A stretch of DNA of 64,000 bases from an uncultured Oscillibacter sp. (GTDB lineage Bacteria; Bacillota; Clostridia; Oscillospirales; Oscillospiraceae). The stretch covers positions 1-64,000 of the forward strand of contig CANDBG010000001.1 of the NCBI GenBank assembly GCA_947382875.1. Reading direction: 5' to 3'. Below, piece by piece: positions 26,994 through 35,366 of this stretch; the first letter of the stretch is position 1, and every line of letters starts with the position of its first letter. Below the pieces are notes generated by a model that saw nothing but the letters and a program-made list of their open reading frames with translations, did not search any database and was not told the DNA's origin. A program made the position numbers and the translations under genes.

Positions 26994-29588
26994 TTACGCA
27001 AAAAATTGGTAGTACTGCATAGAATCCTCGCCGTTTTTCAGAATGGAGGATAGGACTTCCGCGGATACCCGAAGGTTTTTCTCACTGCAGAATTTACGGA
27101 TATCCTCCAGCTGCTGACCATATTTTTCACCGCTGCCATCAATATGTGTCAGGATCCGCTGAGATACCGCATAGTCCAGAGCGACAATAGAGGCGTCTGT
27201 TCCATAGTTTGCATCATTTTCAAACAATCTTTGAGCGGTCGACCAATATCGGCGGATAGCCGCATCCGCACGTGCGCTGACATTGATCTTGGATACCCTG
27301 CATTTATTGAGCAGGTCGTCATAGATGTCTTTAGCTGTACCACTCATCATAGACAGATTCTGGCTGTCGGCGCCAAATGTGGAAACCAGTGCGCTCCAGG
27401 CAACGACTTCCTCTGTGTCATCTGTCAGCATGACAGGCTGCGCCATCCCTGACTTTACCTTGGGGAGCCGGATGATCCACGCCCGGTCAACCAGCCTGGG
27501 TGACAATGCCTCCGTTGTATGGTCGTTGTTGATCGTTGCAACAAAGCGGAGCTGCTCAGGAATGTTGAAGCAGAAATCATCTCCAAGATTGATGACGCTT
27601 GCAGGACCGAGGTCATCGCAGATATTCATAAAATCTGCCCAATAATACTCCATCGGACTGAGATTCGCCTCATCCAGCAAAATCAGGAACGGCATATCCG
27701 TATTGTTCCCTTTAGCCTCCAGGTCCATAATATTCAGCGCATCAAAAATCTTGCGGTTGCTTCGGTCGAAGGATTTTGTCAGGGGATTGTAGTATCCGAT
27801 GAAATCCCGCTTGGTGGTCCATCCGCGTTCGACGGGCACCAGAACAAAACGGGTTGTGGAAACACCGTCCTTGTACTTGAAAGGGGCGGTTTCAGGGACC
27901 GTCAACCCAAGGACCGACGCAAGGATTTTGCAGATAGATGTTTTGCCAGTTCCAGGTTCTCCGGAAAAAACCGTCAAAAATCCCTGCGTATAGCATATTA
28001 AAATATTTAAAATGGCATTTTTATCATAGGTCGGACGATAACGCTGGATTTTTTCCACAAGATTGTCGATCAGCCTTTCCTGGCTGACCAGGGAGAGGGT
28101 GAGACTCTTCAAATCACGGATTTTACTTTGGTAATTGATGGCGTTTTGCTGGTTCTCCCATTCCGCGGCTTGCTGGAGCATCCGGCTGGTCAGCATCCCG
28201 TCAAAGGCGAAGGACATTGCCTTTTCGGTGCTGTTGGAAAAGATAGAGCTGATTTTCTCGTTGAGGGTTTTCAGTTTGGTATCCAATTCCCGTTCCCGAC
28301 GCTCTTTATAGTCTACTTGTTCACTCAAGTCGGTCAGCCTCTTCTGAAGATCAGCGCCGTCCTGCAACAGGTTCAGACGGTCATTCAAATCTAGGATTTC
28401 CATCTCCAGCTGTTCCCGCTGTGCTTGCAGCTCATTGATCTGATTATCATATTCCCCCAGAAGATCTGACGCGTATTCCTGCTTTTTCTCCTCATCCAGC
28501 TTTTGCTGCAGTTCTGCTGCCCGCGCAGCCAGAGTGTCAAATTCCTTTTGCTTTGCTTCAATACGGTCCGTGATGATTTGAAAGCGCTGAATTCTCGACA
28601 TGAAATCGGGATCGTTCGCAAGATCCCGCACCATTTTGCGGTATTGCTCACTGTCCTGATATTTGTCCAGCAGGCCTGTAATCGTCTCCGAAATGAAGTC
28701 GAAGGTATCATTCAGCTGCTCCTCATCGGTCAGCAGCGTACGGATGGCGTCAAAACGGTTTTCCCGGATATCCTCCGGAAGTTCTTCTCCGACAAAGAGA
28801 GACTCTGCGTGAGCGGCCGCCAGCTCGCCGATGTTCTCAAGGTCGATTTTTCCATCAATAAAAGTATCTCGATTCAGTGTGCTGCGGAAGGAGGCCAAAA
28901 GTTGCTCCTTTGTAATTACATCAATACCAATTTCAGTACAAACCGTTGTATCCAGGTGGATAAAAGAGCGTTCATCTCCATAATGGCCAACCTGCAATTT
29001 GTATTCCTTCAAATCAGTCGGAAAGCGATAGCCATGCAGAACATATTTTTGTGTTTCCAGGCCGGTGCGAATCACAAAATGGTTATCCTGGTCTCGCCAT
29101 TCGATTCGAAACGGTCCGATTACCGTGTTTTTTTCCTCTGTGATTGGGATGACCACCTCCAGGTCCTGATAAGCGTAGGGGTCCGTGATGACTAAAGTCG
29201 GATTAGTTTTATAGCTCCCCTCAAAACCGCTCTCGGAGAGAACGTAATAATAGTTAATATCGCCTAAATAGTGAATCTTCCCGGATTCCAGCCTGCTGAT
29301 TTCAATTTTGTATCCAGTCTGGTTTCTAAGTCCGCTGCTGGCGTAATTCGGCTCCAGATCCTCCGTTTCAAATTCAAGCAAACAATATGTGTCGGAGACA
29401 AACATCTCATCGACGCGTTGTCTGCCGTCTTCACAGTAGAAGTTGATGTCTCCAAAGGAAGATTCTGGGAGAAGCGCCTGCCGGTCGTATTGATTTAGAA
29501 AATAAAACTCTCCGTTTTGATATTCGTATAGTGGCTTAAAATTTACATATCGGTTTCTGATTGCAATAGAACCAAGATAAATGCCCAT
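26994..29588 (-). CDS. McrB-like AAA+ NTPase with long coiled coil
   Basis: This 864-residue protein has a beta-rich N-terminal part (about 1-220) that begins GIYLGSIAIRNRYVNF, a helical region, a coiled coil (about 330-450, rich in E, K, Q and L heptads), and an AAA+ domain. Walker A is GEPGTGKTS with K549, Walker B is LLDEAN with D639/E640, and the sensor stretch reads ATINNDHTTEALSPRLVDRA, comparable to the NxxD region of McrB GTPases. It would drive the DUF2357 nuclease encoded immediately downstream. The N-terminal part probably recognises the target, but no known reader domain is clear. The start at 29588 is chosen because GGAGG follows the upstream in-frame ATG. Confidence 0.78.
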   Translation of the reverse strand: MGIYLGSIAIRNRYVNFKPLYEYQNGEFYFLNQYDRQALLPESSFGDINFYCEDGRQRVDEMFVSDTYCLLEFETEDLEPNYASSGLRNQTGYKIEISRLESGKIHYLGDINYYYVLSESGFEGSYKTNPTLVITDPYAYQDLEVVIPITEEKNTVIGPFRIEWRDQDNHFVIRTGLETQKYVLHGYRFPTDLKEYKLQVGHYGDERSFIHLDTTVCTEIGIDVITKEQLLASFRSTLNRDTFIDGKIDLENIGELAAAHAESLFVGEELPEDIRENRFDAIRTLLTDEEQLNDTFDFISETITGLLDKYQDSEQYRKMVRDLANDPDFMSRIQRFQIITDRIEAKQKEFDTLAARAAELQQKLDEEKKQEYASDLLGEYDNQINELQAQREQLEMEILDLNDRLNLLQDGADLQKRLTDLSEQVDYKERRERELDTKLKTLNEKISSIFSNSTEKAMSFAFDGMLTSRMLQQAAEWENQQNAINYQSKIRDLKSLTLSLVSQERLIDNLVEKIQRYRPTYDKNAILNILICYTQGFLTVFSGEPGTGKTSICKILASVLGLTVPETAPFKYKDGVSTTRFVLVPVERGWTTKRDFIGYYNPLTKSFDRSNRKIFDALNIMDLEAKGNNTDMPFLILLDEANLSPMEYYWADFMNICDDLGPASVINLGDDFCFNIPEQLRFVATINNDHTTEALSPRLVDRAWIIRLPKVKSGMAQPVMLTDDTEEVVAWSALVSTFGADSQNLSMMSGTAKDIYDDLLNKCRVSKINVSARADAAIRRYWSTAQRLFENDANYGTDASIVALDYAVSQRILTHIDGSGEKYGQQLEDIRKFCSEKNLRVSAEVLSSILKNGEDSMQYYQFFA

Positions 29589-29689
29589 ACTTTCCTCCAT
29601 ATATTATATCGTTTTTTATTTTCCCTTATTTTCCCACAGACCATCCTCTCCATAAAAAATAGAACGATTGGAATAATGGACCTTTCCTA

Positions 29690-29718
29690 ATTATATGTAA
29701 AATGGACAACAAAAGCAA
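29690..29718 (-). promoter_or_regulatory. Candidate promoter of the McrBC-like operon
   Basis: On the minus strand TTGCTT (29718-29713), 17 bases and TATAAT (29695-29690) stand about 100 bases before the first gene. The -35 is weak. The gap 29589-30067 otherwise holds the right attachment-like repeat and a terminator. Confidence 0.4.
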
Positions 29719-29930
29719 GAGGTTTCGCTTTTGCTATGGCATATTTGGAAAGTGATTCGGATTTTGCTCTTGAGTTGTGTTATAAATACCTGTGACCCAT
29801 AATCTAACTCGGAACAGGAAATTTCTCCGCGGAATCAGTGGAATGTGCAGCGTAAAAAACGGGTAAGATTCTGAGTGGACAGCATCAAATAAAGTTGAAA
29901 ATGCCTGCTGTGAGCCTTCAGACAAGCTGC

Positions 29931-29971
29931 GGACCAGAAGGCCGGGGGAACGAATCCCTCGGGGCGTACCA
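29931..29971 (+). repeat. Right attachment-like repeat (degenerate tRNA-Arg 3' end)
   Basis: 41 bases matching 24323-24363 at 38 positions. TTCGAAT of the T-loop has become AACGAAT and one acceptor base is G instead of A, so it could not serve as a working tRNA end. No 5' tRNA half accompanies it. Confidence 0.75.
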
Positions 29972-29975
29972 AGAA

Positions 29976-30034
29976 GAAAAGCTGACAAACTCTGGAAACT
30001 AAAAACAACTGGTTTCCAGAGTTTGTCAGCTTTT
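29976..30034 (+). terminator. Long terminator beside the right repeat
   Basis: A stem of about 23 pairs, AAAAGCTGACAAACTCTGG... with ...CCAGAGTTTGTCAGCTTTT, ending in T5. It is placed relative to the repeat as the other terminator is placed relative to the tRNA, so it is probably the original tRNA-Arg terminator, displaced by insertion. It may also end the minus-strand operon that stops at 30068. Confidence 0.75.
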
Positions 30035-30067
30035 TAATCTATTTTACAGAAACACTTGTGAATTGCG

Positions 30068-31069
30068 CTAGAAATTTATTCCGCCGCCCCAGACCTGGGA
30101 CTGTGTAATTGCAAGGACGGTTTCTGTGGGGATACCGGCAATTTCGTCACCGAAAACGGCTTGCAGATTTCCACTGCTCATCATGGCGGCGAGCCGGGAC
30201 TTTGCCGCGGCGGACGCCGCCAGTTGGCTGGCCTGGATTTTGTTCTCGATCTGATGCTGAACCGCCAATTTCATAAATTCAGCATGACGGGCCATACGTA
30301 AATCCCACCAACTGATTTCATCGTCAGAGCCGCTTTTGGAGTAAGTGATTTTCCCGCCGCCGCTGGAAGAGCAGGCGTTACAGATGTTCCCATCCTCCCC
30401 GATGGCGGCCGCCTGGGACATATCCCAAGTGCTGCCGGGCAGGATGGCCTCATTCCGGGCCGCATCAAAGGCAAACCAAGTATCAATTTTTGCAAAAATC
30501 TCCTGGGCGTAGGCAGGGTCCTGCTCCATACGCTCCTGCACTTTGGGATGAATCACTACGGCCTTGCTCCCCGGCGGGACGCTGCCAAGGGCATGAATCT
30601 CCTTTGGAGCGGTAAACCTGCCGTCTATGGAACCGTAGAACGGATTTTCTCCGGAGGGCTGCCAATTTTCCAGCGTTTCCTTCGCCTCGTCGCCGTCCTG
30701 ATACAGCAGGTAATGCGGGTAATCATTTCTCGTGCGCCAATAGCCGCTGCTGGCGTCAAAGACGTGGTAATGGATGTTCGGATATTTCGCCTTCAGCATC
30801 GTTTCCAGGGACGGTGCCGCCACGGCCTCCGTACCCGCTGCCTGAACCTGTCCAACCGCCGACAGGTCCATCATCAAACTGGCAGGCATGGCCGCCATAC
30901 CCATGGTGCCGCTTATACCGACAGTGAAGGTGTCGGCTTTGCCTCTGCTGACCTGCGACGCCAGGTCGAGGAAACGACTGGTCTGTGTTTCCGTCCGCTG
31001 TGTCTCGCGGGCCTTTGCAGAGACACGATATGCCCTTGTCTGGAAATCCGGTTGAATGATACTGCTCAT
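30068..31069 (-). CDS. Unknown protein coupled to a LytTR two-component system
   Basis: This 333-residue protein has no clear signal peptide or membrane helix. The first third is low-complexity (TQRTETQTSRFLDL, methionine- and alanine-rich), and the middle contains LKAKYPNIHYHVFDASSGY and SKAVVIHPKVQERMEQDP, which resembles uncharacterised Clostridia proteins of the DUF6033 kind. The last part has a two-cysteine, serine/glycine stretch (CNACSSSGGG) and an alanine-rich helix. Its start overlaps the kinase stop by four bases, so it is made with the sensor and regulator. I cannot assign a function. Confidence 0.7.
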   Translation of the reverse strand: MSSIIQPDFQTRAYRVSAKARETQRTETQTSRFLDLASQVSRGKADTFTVGISGTMGMAAMPASLMMDLSAVGQVQAAGTEAVAAPSLETMLKAKYPNIHYHVFDASSGYWRTRNDYPHYLLYQDGDEAKETLENWQPSGENPFYGSIDGRFTAPKEIHALGSVPPGSKAVVIHPKVQERMEQDPAYAQEIFAKIDTWFAFDAARNEAILPGSTWDMSQAAAIGEDGNICNACSSSGGGKITYSKSGSDDEISWWDLRMARHAEFMKLAVQHQIENKIQASQLAASAAAKSRLAAMMSSGNLQAVFGDEIAGIPTETVLAITQSQVWGGGINF

Positions 31070-32448
31070 GAACTGCTCCTTTCCTGCAATAAAACCGCTG
31101 CGGAAAATTCCTGCTGACGGACATTCAGCTCCAATTCTCCCATATACTTCTCCGCCTCCCGGCGCACGTTGGATAACCCAAGACCATGTAGGGGGACGTC
31201 TTCCCGTTTGGTTGTGACCGGCAGGCCGTCCTGCCCGAATACCACCTCACCTGCAAATGCGTTTTTGACCTCAATCAAAAAGAAACGTCCTTTTCTCTTT
31301 CCGGTCAGCATAATAAAGCGCTCACCCTCGCCCACCTTTTCGCAAGCCTCCATCGCATTTTGCAGCAGATTTTGAAGAATAATCCCAACGTCAAACGCGT
31401 CGTAGGCCCCGGCTGCCGGGTAATGAAAATCCGCCTCGAAGCAAATGCCCAGTTCCAGGCTCCGGCGCCTCGTGTCGTTGACGATCACATCCGTGACCGG
31501 GTTGCCGGTTTGGAGCGTTAAAGCAAAGCTGCTCATGCTCTCGTCCATCCGGGACAGATAGTCCTGCAAGCTGGCGTATTCGCCGTGATGGACCAGACCT
31601 TTGATATTGGTCAAATGGCCCCGCATTTCGTGCTTTAGCCGGCGGATCTGCGTATAGAACTGTTCCGCCTCATGAATACGCGCTCGAATCATCTGCGTCT
31701 GTTGGTATTCCATGTAAAGGGCAGCGCGTTCCTCTTGCAGCGCGGCCATGTTTTGCTGAAAGGCGATGGTCAGATAAGCGCCCGCGTAAAACAGCAGGGC
31801 CAGTACCGGAATGACCGCCAGAAAGGCCGGGTGCCGCTCATAGAGCTGAAGCAGAACGCCGTTCTCGAACTCCACCAGCAGACGGGAGATGACCTGTCCG
31901 AACAGAATGCCCGCCGTTGGCACTAAGCTGATATAGCACAGCTCCCGCCACTGGAGAAACAGCCGCCGCTGTTTTATTTGACGCTGGATTGCATAGAGCA
32001 TGACCGCCAGCAGGACGGTATGGGAGAGCAAAAACAGCGTAACCAGGACGGCCGCACGGAGGAAGACGGCTTCCGGCGGTTCAAGCTGGTACGGCACGGA
32101 CTGTTCCACAAGGAAATACAAGCTTTGCACCATCAAGCCGCTGGAAATCCGAACATTGAAGTAGAGCAGGGTCAGAAGGAACACCATAGACTTTTTCAAG
32201 CCAATCCACGTGGAAACAGACACCAGCAGCGCCGCGAAAAGCAGAGCGAACGTTCCCTGCGGAAGCGCCGCCTGATTGCAGATCCATTCAAAGAGGACGT
32301 AAGCGAAAAACACAAGGAGCGATTTTCGCCGCGCGAGTTCCGGAGTTGAGAGAAAGGGGTAAAAAAAGGCGGTCAGCAAAGCGGCATAGACCCATTTGGT
32401 TCCGACCGAAAAAATCTCGTTGAAAATCCGGAATCCTGTTTCGCTCAC
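31066..32448 (-). CDS. AgrC-like GHKL sensor histidine kinase
   Basis: This 460-residue membrane kinase has about six hydrophobic segments in residues 10-215. A short dimer helix with the phospho-accepting histidine (LKHEMRGHLTNIKG) follows, then a GHKL ATPase domain with LQNLLQNAMEAC and GLGLSNVRREAE. This layout matches peptide-sensing kinases of the Agr/ComD class. It overlaps both the LytTR regulator upstream and the unknown protein downstream by four bases, so all three are coupled. No AgrB or AgrD gene is adjacent, so the signal is unknown. Confidence 0.88.
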   Translation of the reverse strand: MSETGFRIFNEIFSVGTKWVYAALLTAFFYPFLSTPELARRKSLLVFFAYVLFEWICNQAALPQGTFALLFAALLVSVSTWIGLKKSMVFLLTLLYFNVRISSGLMVQSLYFLVEQSVPYQLEPPEAVFLRAAVLVTLFLLSHTVLLAVMLYAIQRQIKQRRLFLQWRELCYISLVPTAGILFGQVISRLLVEFENGVLLQLYERHPAFLAVIPVLALLFYAGAYLTIAFQQNMAALQEERAALYMEYQQTQMIRARIHEAEQFYTQIRRLKHEMRGHLTNIKGLVHHGEYASLQDYLSRMDESMSSFALTLQTGNPVTDVIVNDTRRRSLELGICFEADFHYPAAGAYDAFDVGIILQNLLQNAMEACEKVGEGERFIMLTGKRKGRFFLIEVKNAFAGEVVFGQDGLPVTTKREDVPLHGLGLSNVRREAEKYMGELELNVRQQEFSAAVLLQERSSS

Positions 32449-33170
32449 AGACGGTCCCCCCTTTTCAGAAAGCGGAGATAGGCTTTGACAAAATCCTGGT
32501 ATTTGTATTTGGAAAGCAGCAGCGTTTCCCCGTTTGTCAGGGTGACTTCCGTTTTGCTGTACCCGCTCACGTAGGAGAGATTGACCAGGTAGCCTTTATG
32601 GATGCGGAAAAACTGATCCTGCAGTTCCAGCTCCAAATCCCCGATTTTTGCGTAATAGGACAGTCTGCCGTCTTTCAGGTGCAGCACGACCTTGTGATCG
32701 CTGCTTTCAATGTAATGGATGTGGTCCAGGGGAACGGATCGGTTGGTATTGGAGGTTTGAAGGGTCAGGACACGCCCTGGTTTTTCCCTGGCCGTCTCAA
32801 TTTGTGCGGCCGCGCGAGTAAAGACCTGTGCAAATTTTTTCTCGTCCACCGGCTTCAGCAGGTATTGAAATGCACCAACGTCAAAGGCGTCGAAGACATA
32901 TTGTTCGTAGCCGGTCACAAAAATAATGACTGGCTGTGCGGTGGTATTCTGTTCCCTGATTTTCCGCGCCAGCGCCATTCCGTCCGGGGAATTGCCGGAG
33001 GGATTCAGCTCGATGTCCAAAAAGAGCAGGTCGATTTTTTGCGGGTCCGCGAGGCAGTCGTCGGCACAAGCGTACTCTGCAATTTCACAGGGATAAGGCT
33101 GCGCCTGAATCAGAGACAAGAGATATGCGCGGGTATTGGCTTCGTCGTCACAGATTGCGATTCTCATCAT
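32445..33170 (-). CDS. LytTR response regulator (AgrA/VirR-like)
   Basis: This 241-residue regulator has a receiver domain with acidic D8/D9 and phospho-acceptor D52 in LLFLDIEL, and a C-terminal LytTR DNA-binding domain that includes FRIHKGYLVNLSYV. It should receive phosphate from the kinase encoded directly downstream and bind promoters with direct-repeat sites. Repeated CAGTT-type elements lie between its own -10 and start codon (about 33253-33273), which might be an autoregulatory site. Start ATG at 33170 is preceded by GAGGG. Confidence 0.9.
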   Translation of the reverse strand: MMRIAICDDEANTRAYLLSLIQAQPYPCEIAEYACADDCLADPQKIDLLFLDIELNPSGNSPDGMALARKIREQNTTAQPVIIFVTGYEQYVFDAFDVGAFQYLLKPVDEKKFAQVFTRAAAQIETAREKPGRVLTLQTSNTNRSVPLDHIHYIESSDHKVVLHLKDGRLSYYAKIGDLELELQDQFFRIHKGYLVNLSYVSGYSKTEVTLTNGETLLLSKYKYQDFVKAYLRFLKRGDRL

Positions 33171-33279
33171 GTTGTGATCCCTCTATGTGTTTATTCGTTC
33201 AAACGGGTGCAGCGGATAAGGCCTTCGACGCAACCGGACCGTTTGATACCGTAACTGGACAACTGGTACAGTTTGATTT

Positions 33280-33288
33280 ATTATAGCA
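33280..33288 (-). promoter_or_regulatory. Extended -10 promoter of the LytTR operon
   Basis: TGCTATAAT on the minus strand (33288-33280). No good -35 stands at 17 bases, as is usual for extended -10 or activator-dependent promoters. Confidence 0.5.
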
Positions 33289-33296
33289 TGAAAGAA

Positions 33297-33327
33297 GAAA
33301 AAGGAGGGCTTCGGCCCTTCTTTTTCA
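33297..33327 (-). terminator. Bidirectional terminator with UUCG loop
   Basis: GAAAAAGGAGGGC-TTCG-GCCCTTCTTTTTC: GGGC/GCCC around a TTCG tetraloop with A/T arms. It separates the broken small gene at 33397 from the LytTR operon. Confidence 0.75.
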
Positions 33328-33396
33328 TATCTATATAAACAGGCAGCGTGTAAGTATTGACTGAAAATTTAGAGCGTATAATACCGTTTCTCTCTT

Positions 33397-33695
33397 TTAC
33401 TCTAAGTGTTGCTGAAAGTAAACTCCGTTAATTTCACTAAGAAGCATTTCATTTGTTGGCCATTGAAATATCGAGGGCTGATACAGATTGATTTCGAGCC
33501 TTGAAAAGGGCAAGAAGATATTGTAGGATCTGCCGCCAGCTTTCATTGTCCTCAAAGCAAAAAAGACGTCACTTCAAAAAGTAACGTCTTGTCGGACAAA
33601 ATAAGTGAGAACGGATCATCAAGATTGAACCATCCCGGCCAAAATACATACAATTCCCGATCATATTTGCATAGTATCTGAACTTCTGCCGTCAC
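33397..33695 (-). pseudogene. Small immunity-like gene interrupted by a frameshift
   Basis: On the minus strand a GTG at 33695, behind AAGGGGG, opens VTAEVQILCKYDRELYVFWP and runs to a TGA at 33554-33552. Adding one base in the A6 run at 33559-33564 (T6 on the coding strand) restores a frame that continues as ALRTMKAGGRSYNIF, then SRLEINLYQP and ends QQHLE at 33397. The joined product would be about 99 residues. Both halves look like real protein. I do not know the family. The remainder of the gap, 33700-33895, holds nothing I can identify. Confidence 0.5.
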
Positions 33696-33899
33696 ATCCC
33701 CCTTTATTCCGGATTTTCAACTATCCTGTTCCCTTGCCACCGTCTTTTCTAATTCTGCGGCGTTTATCGGGACGCAGGAACGGGCGGTGTCTTGCCGACA
33801 TGGCCCGTTTTTCACTGCTCAAAAAAACATTGATATTACTGGATTTTTTCATATTTTCTTATGGAAATGCCCCTAACCAGGAACATTTTTTATAAGATG

Positions 33900-33928
33900 T
33901 CGACAAACCGGGAAACCTGTGCTATAAT
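33900..33928 (+). promoter_or_regulatory. Promoter of brnQ
   Basis: TCGACA (33900-33905), 17 bases, TATAAT (33923-33928) with an extended TG at 33920. Confidence 0.75.
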
Positions 33929-33975
33929 TTATGATACCCGATTCAAAAAAATGGACGCATACAGGAGGATTGGAT

Positions 33976-35319
33976 GTGAACCAGAAACTGACCGCCCGCC
34001 AGTTGGCGCTGATCGGCTCAATGCTGTTCGGCTTGTTTTTCGGAGCCGGCAACCTGATTTTCCCCATGATTCTGGGCGCCAGAGCCGGAACGGCTCTCCC
34101 GTGGGCTTTGATCGGCCTGCTTGTTACCGCCGTCGGAATACCGCTGCTGGGAATTGTATCCATCGGTGTCTCCCGCAGCGAGGGCCTGATTGACCTTTCC
34201 GGACGGGTTTCCAAGCCCTTCTGCTATGTCTTTACCTGCGCCTTGTATCTTACCATCGGGCCATTGTTTGCCATTCCCCGCTGTGCGGCTACCAGCTTTA
34301 CCATTGGCGTCCGGCCTTTGGCAGGGGAACAGATCGCAGTTCCGCAGCTGATTTTCTCCGGTCTCTTTTTTGCAGCCGTATTGTATTTTGCCTTGAAGCC
34401 CTCCAAAATTTTGGATTCGGTTGGAAAATTTCTGAATCCTGCGTTTTTGGTTTTTCTTGGCGTCATGCTGATTACGGCTCTGGTAAAACCGGCGAATTCC
34501 CTGGCGGCGGTGTCTCCCAGTGCGGGTTATGACGGCGGCGCGTTTTTCACGGGCTTCCTTCAGGGATACGACACCCTGGACGCCTTGGCGAGTCTGGCTT
34601 TTGGCATTATCGTCATTCATACCATCCGACAGCTTGGCGTGACGGAGCCGGGCGCTGTGGCAGGCAATACCGTTAAAGCGGGTATCGTCAGCATGGCGCT
34701 CATGGCGTTGATCTACACCGCAACGGCGCTGGTCGGCGCTCAAAGCTGCGCGCTGTATGCAGATGAACTGGCGGCAAATCCGGCCTTCAACGGCGGCGAC
34801 GCCTTTGCCATTATTGCGCACCACTATTTCGGCCGCGGCGGAAGCCTGATTCTGGCCGCAACCGTAACGCTGTGCTGTATGAAGACGGCAATCGGGCTTG
34901 TGACCGCGTGCAGCGAGACCTTTCAGGAACTTTTTCCGGGCCTTATGAACTATCCCAAATGGGCAGTCGCCTTCACTGCGGTATCCTTTTTGATTTCCAA
35001 TATTGGCCTTTCGCAGATCATCGCACTTTCCGCGCCGGTATTGTATTTCCTGTGCCCGCTGTCGATTGTGCTCATTTTGCTGGGAATTGCCGGAAATTGG
35101 TTCCAGCATTCCCGGATTGTGTATCAATGTACGATTGTGCTCTCTTTGCTGGCGGCGATTCTCGAACTGGCCCGGGTCGTAGGCGGCCCCTGCCAGCCGA
35201 TTGTCGACTGGACCAGCCGCTGGCTGCCTCTCTATACCTACGGTTTAGGCTGGGTCGTTCCTGCGGTTGCAGGCTTTGTCATTGGCCTGCTGCTCAAGGG
35301 ACGGGGCGTCAAGGGCTGA
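33976..35319 (+). CDS. brnQ: Branched-chain amino acid transporter BrnQ
   Basis: This 447-residue carrier takes up leucine, isoleucine and valine with sodium or protons. The first helix contains MLFGLFFGAGNLIFPM, the family's hallmark, and about twelve membrane segments follow. The start is GTG at 33976 with AGGAGG seven bases upstream; the ATG at 33931 lacks a site. It has its own extended -10 promoter and a strong terminator at 35326. No T-box precedes it, unlike leuS and metY in this window, so control by amino acid supply is not visible. Confidence 0.92.
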   Translation: MNQKLTARQLALIGSMLFGLFFGAGNLIFPMILGARAGTALPWALIGLLVTAVGIPLLGIVSIGVSRSEGLIDLSGRVSKPFCYVFTCALYLTIGPLFAIPRCAATSFTIGVRPLAGEQIAVPQLIFSGLFFAAVLYFALKPSKILDSVGKFLNPAFLVFLGVMLITALVKPANSLAAVSPSAGYDGGAFFTGFLQGYDTLDALASLAFGIIVIHTIRQLGVTEPGAVAGNTVKAGIVSMALMALIYTATALVGAQSCALYADELAANPAFNGGDAFAIIAHHYFGRGGSLILAATVTLCCMKTAIGLVTACSETFQELFPGLMNYPKWAVAFTAVSFLISNIGLSQIIALSAPVLYFLCPLSIVLILLGIAGNWFQHSRIVYQCTIVLSLLAAILELARVVGGPCQPIVDWTSRWLPLYTYGLGWVVPAVAGFVIGLLLKGRGVKG

Positions 35320-35325
35320 AACACG

Positions 35326-35361
35326 AACCCCCTCCGTACCGAATGCGGAGGGGGTTTTTCG
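35326..35361 (+). terminator. Terminator after brnQ
   Basis: AACCCCCTCCG pairs with CGGAGGGGGTT, then T5. Confidence 0.9.
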
Positions 35362-35366
35362 AACGC

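Larger units (their letters stand above)
24323..29971. mobile_element. tRNA-Arg-associated island carrying an McrBC-like pair
   Basis: The island is bounded by 24323-24363 inside the tRNA and by the degenerate copy at 29931-29971 (38/41 identical). It holds two defence-type genes, a gene fragment and terminators, but no integrase or recombinase. The coding sequence is visibly richer in A/T than leuS on one side and the regulators on the other. Loss of an integrase, or integration helped from elsewhere, are both possible. Confidence 0.65.

Noticed and set aside
29931..29971. A second tRNA gene
   Set aside because: Only the 3' half is present and the T-loop is mutated from TTC to AAC.
33560..33590. 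Hairpin AAGACGT...ACGTCTT as a stand-alone terminator
   Set aside because: It falls inside the frameshifted small gene, so it is more likely coding sequence; its T run is the site of the frameshift.
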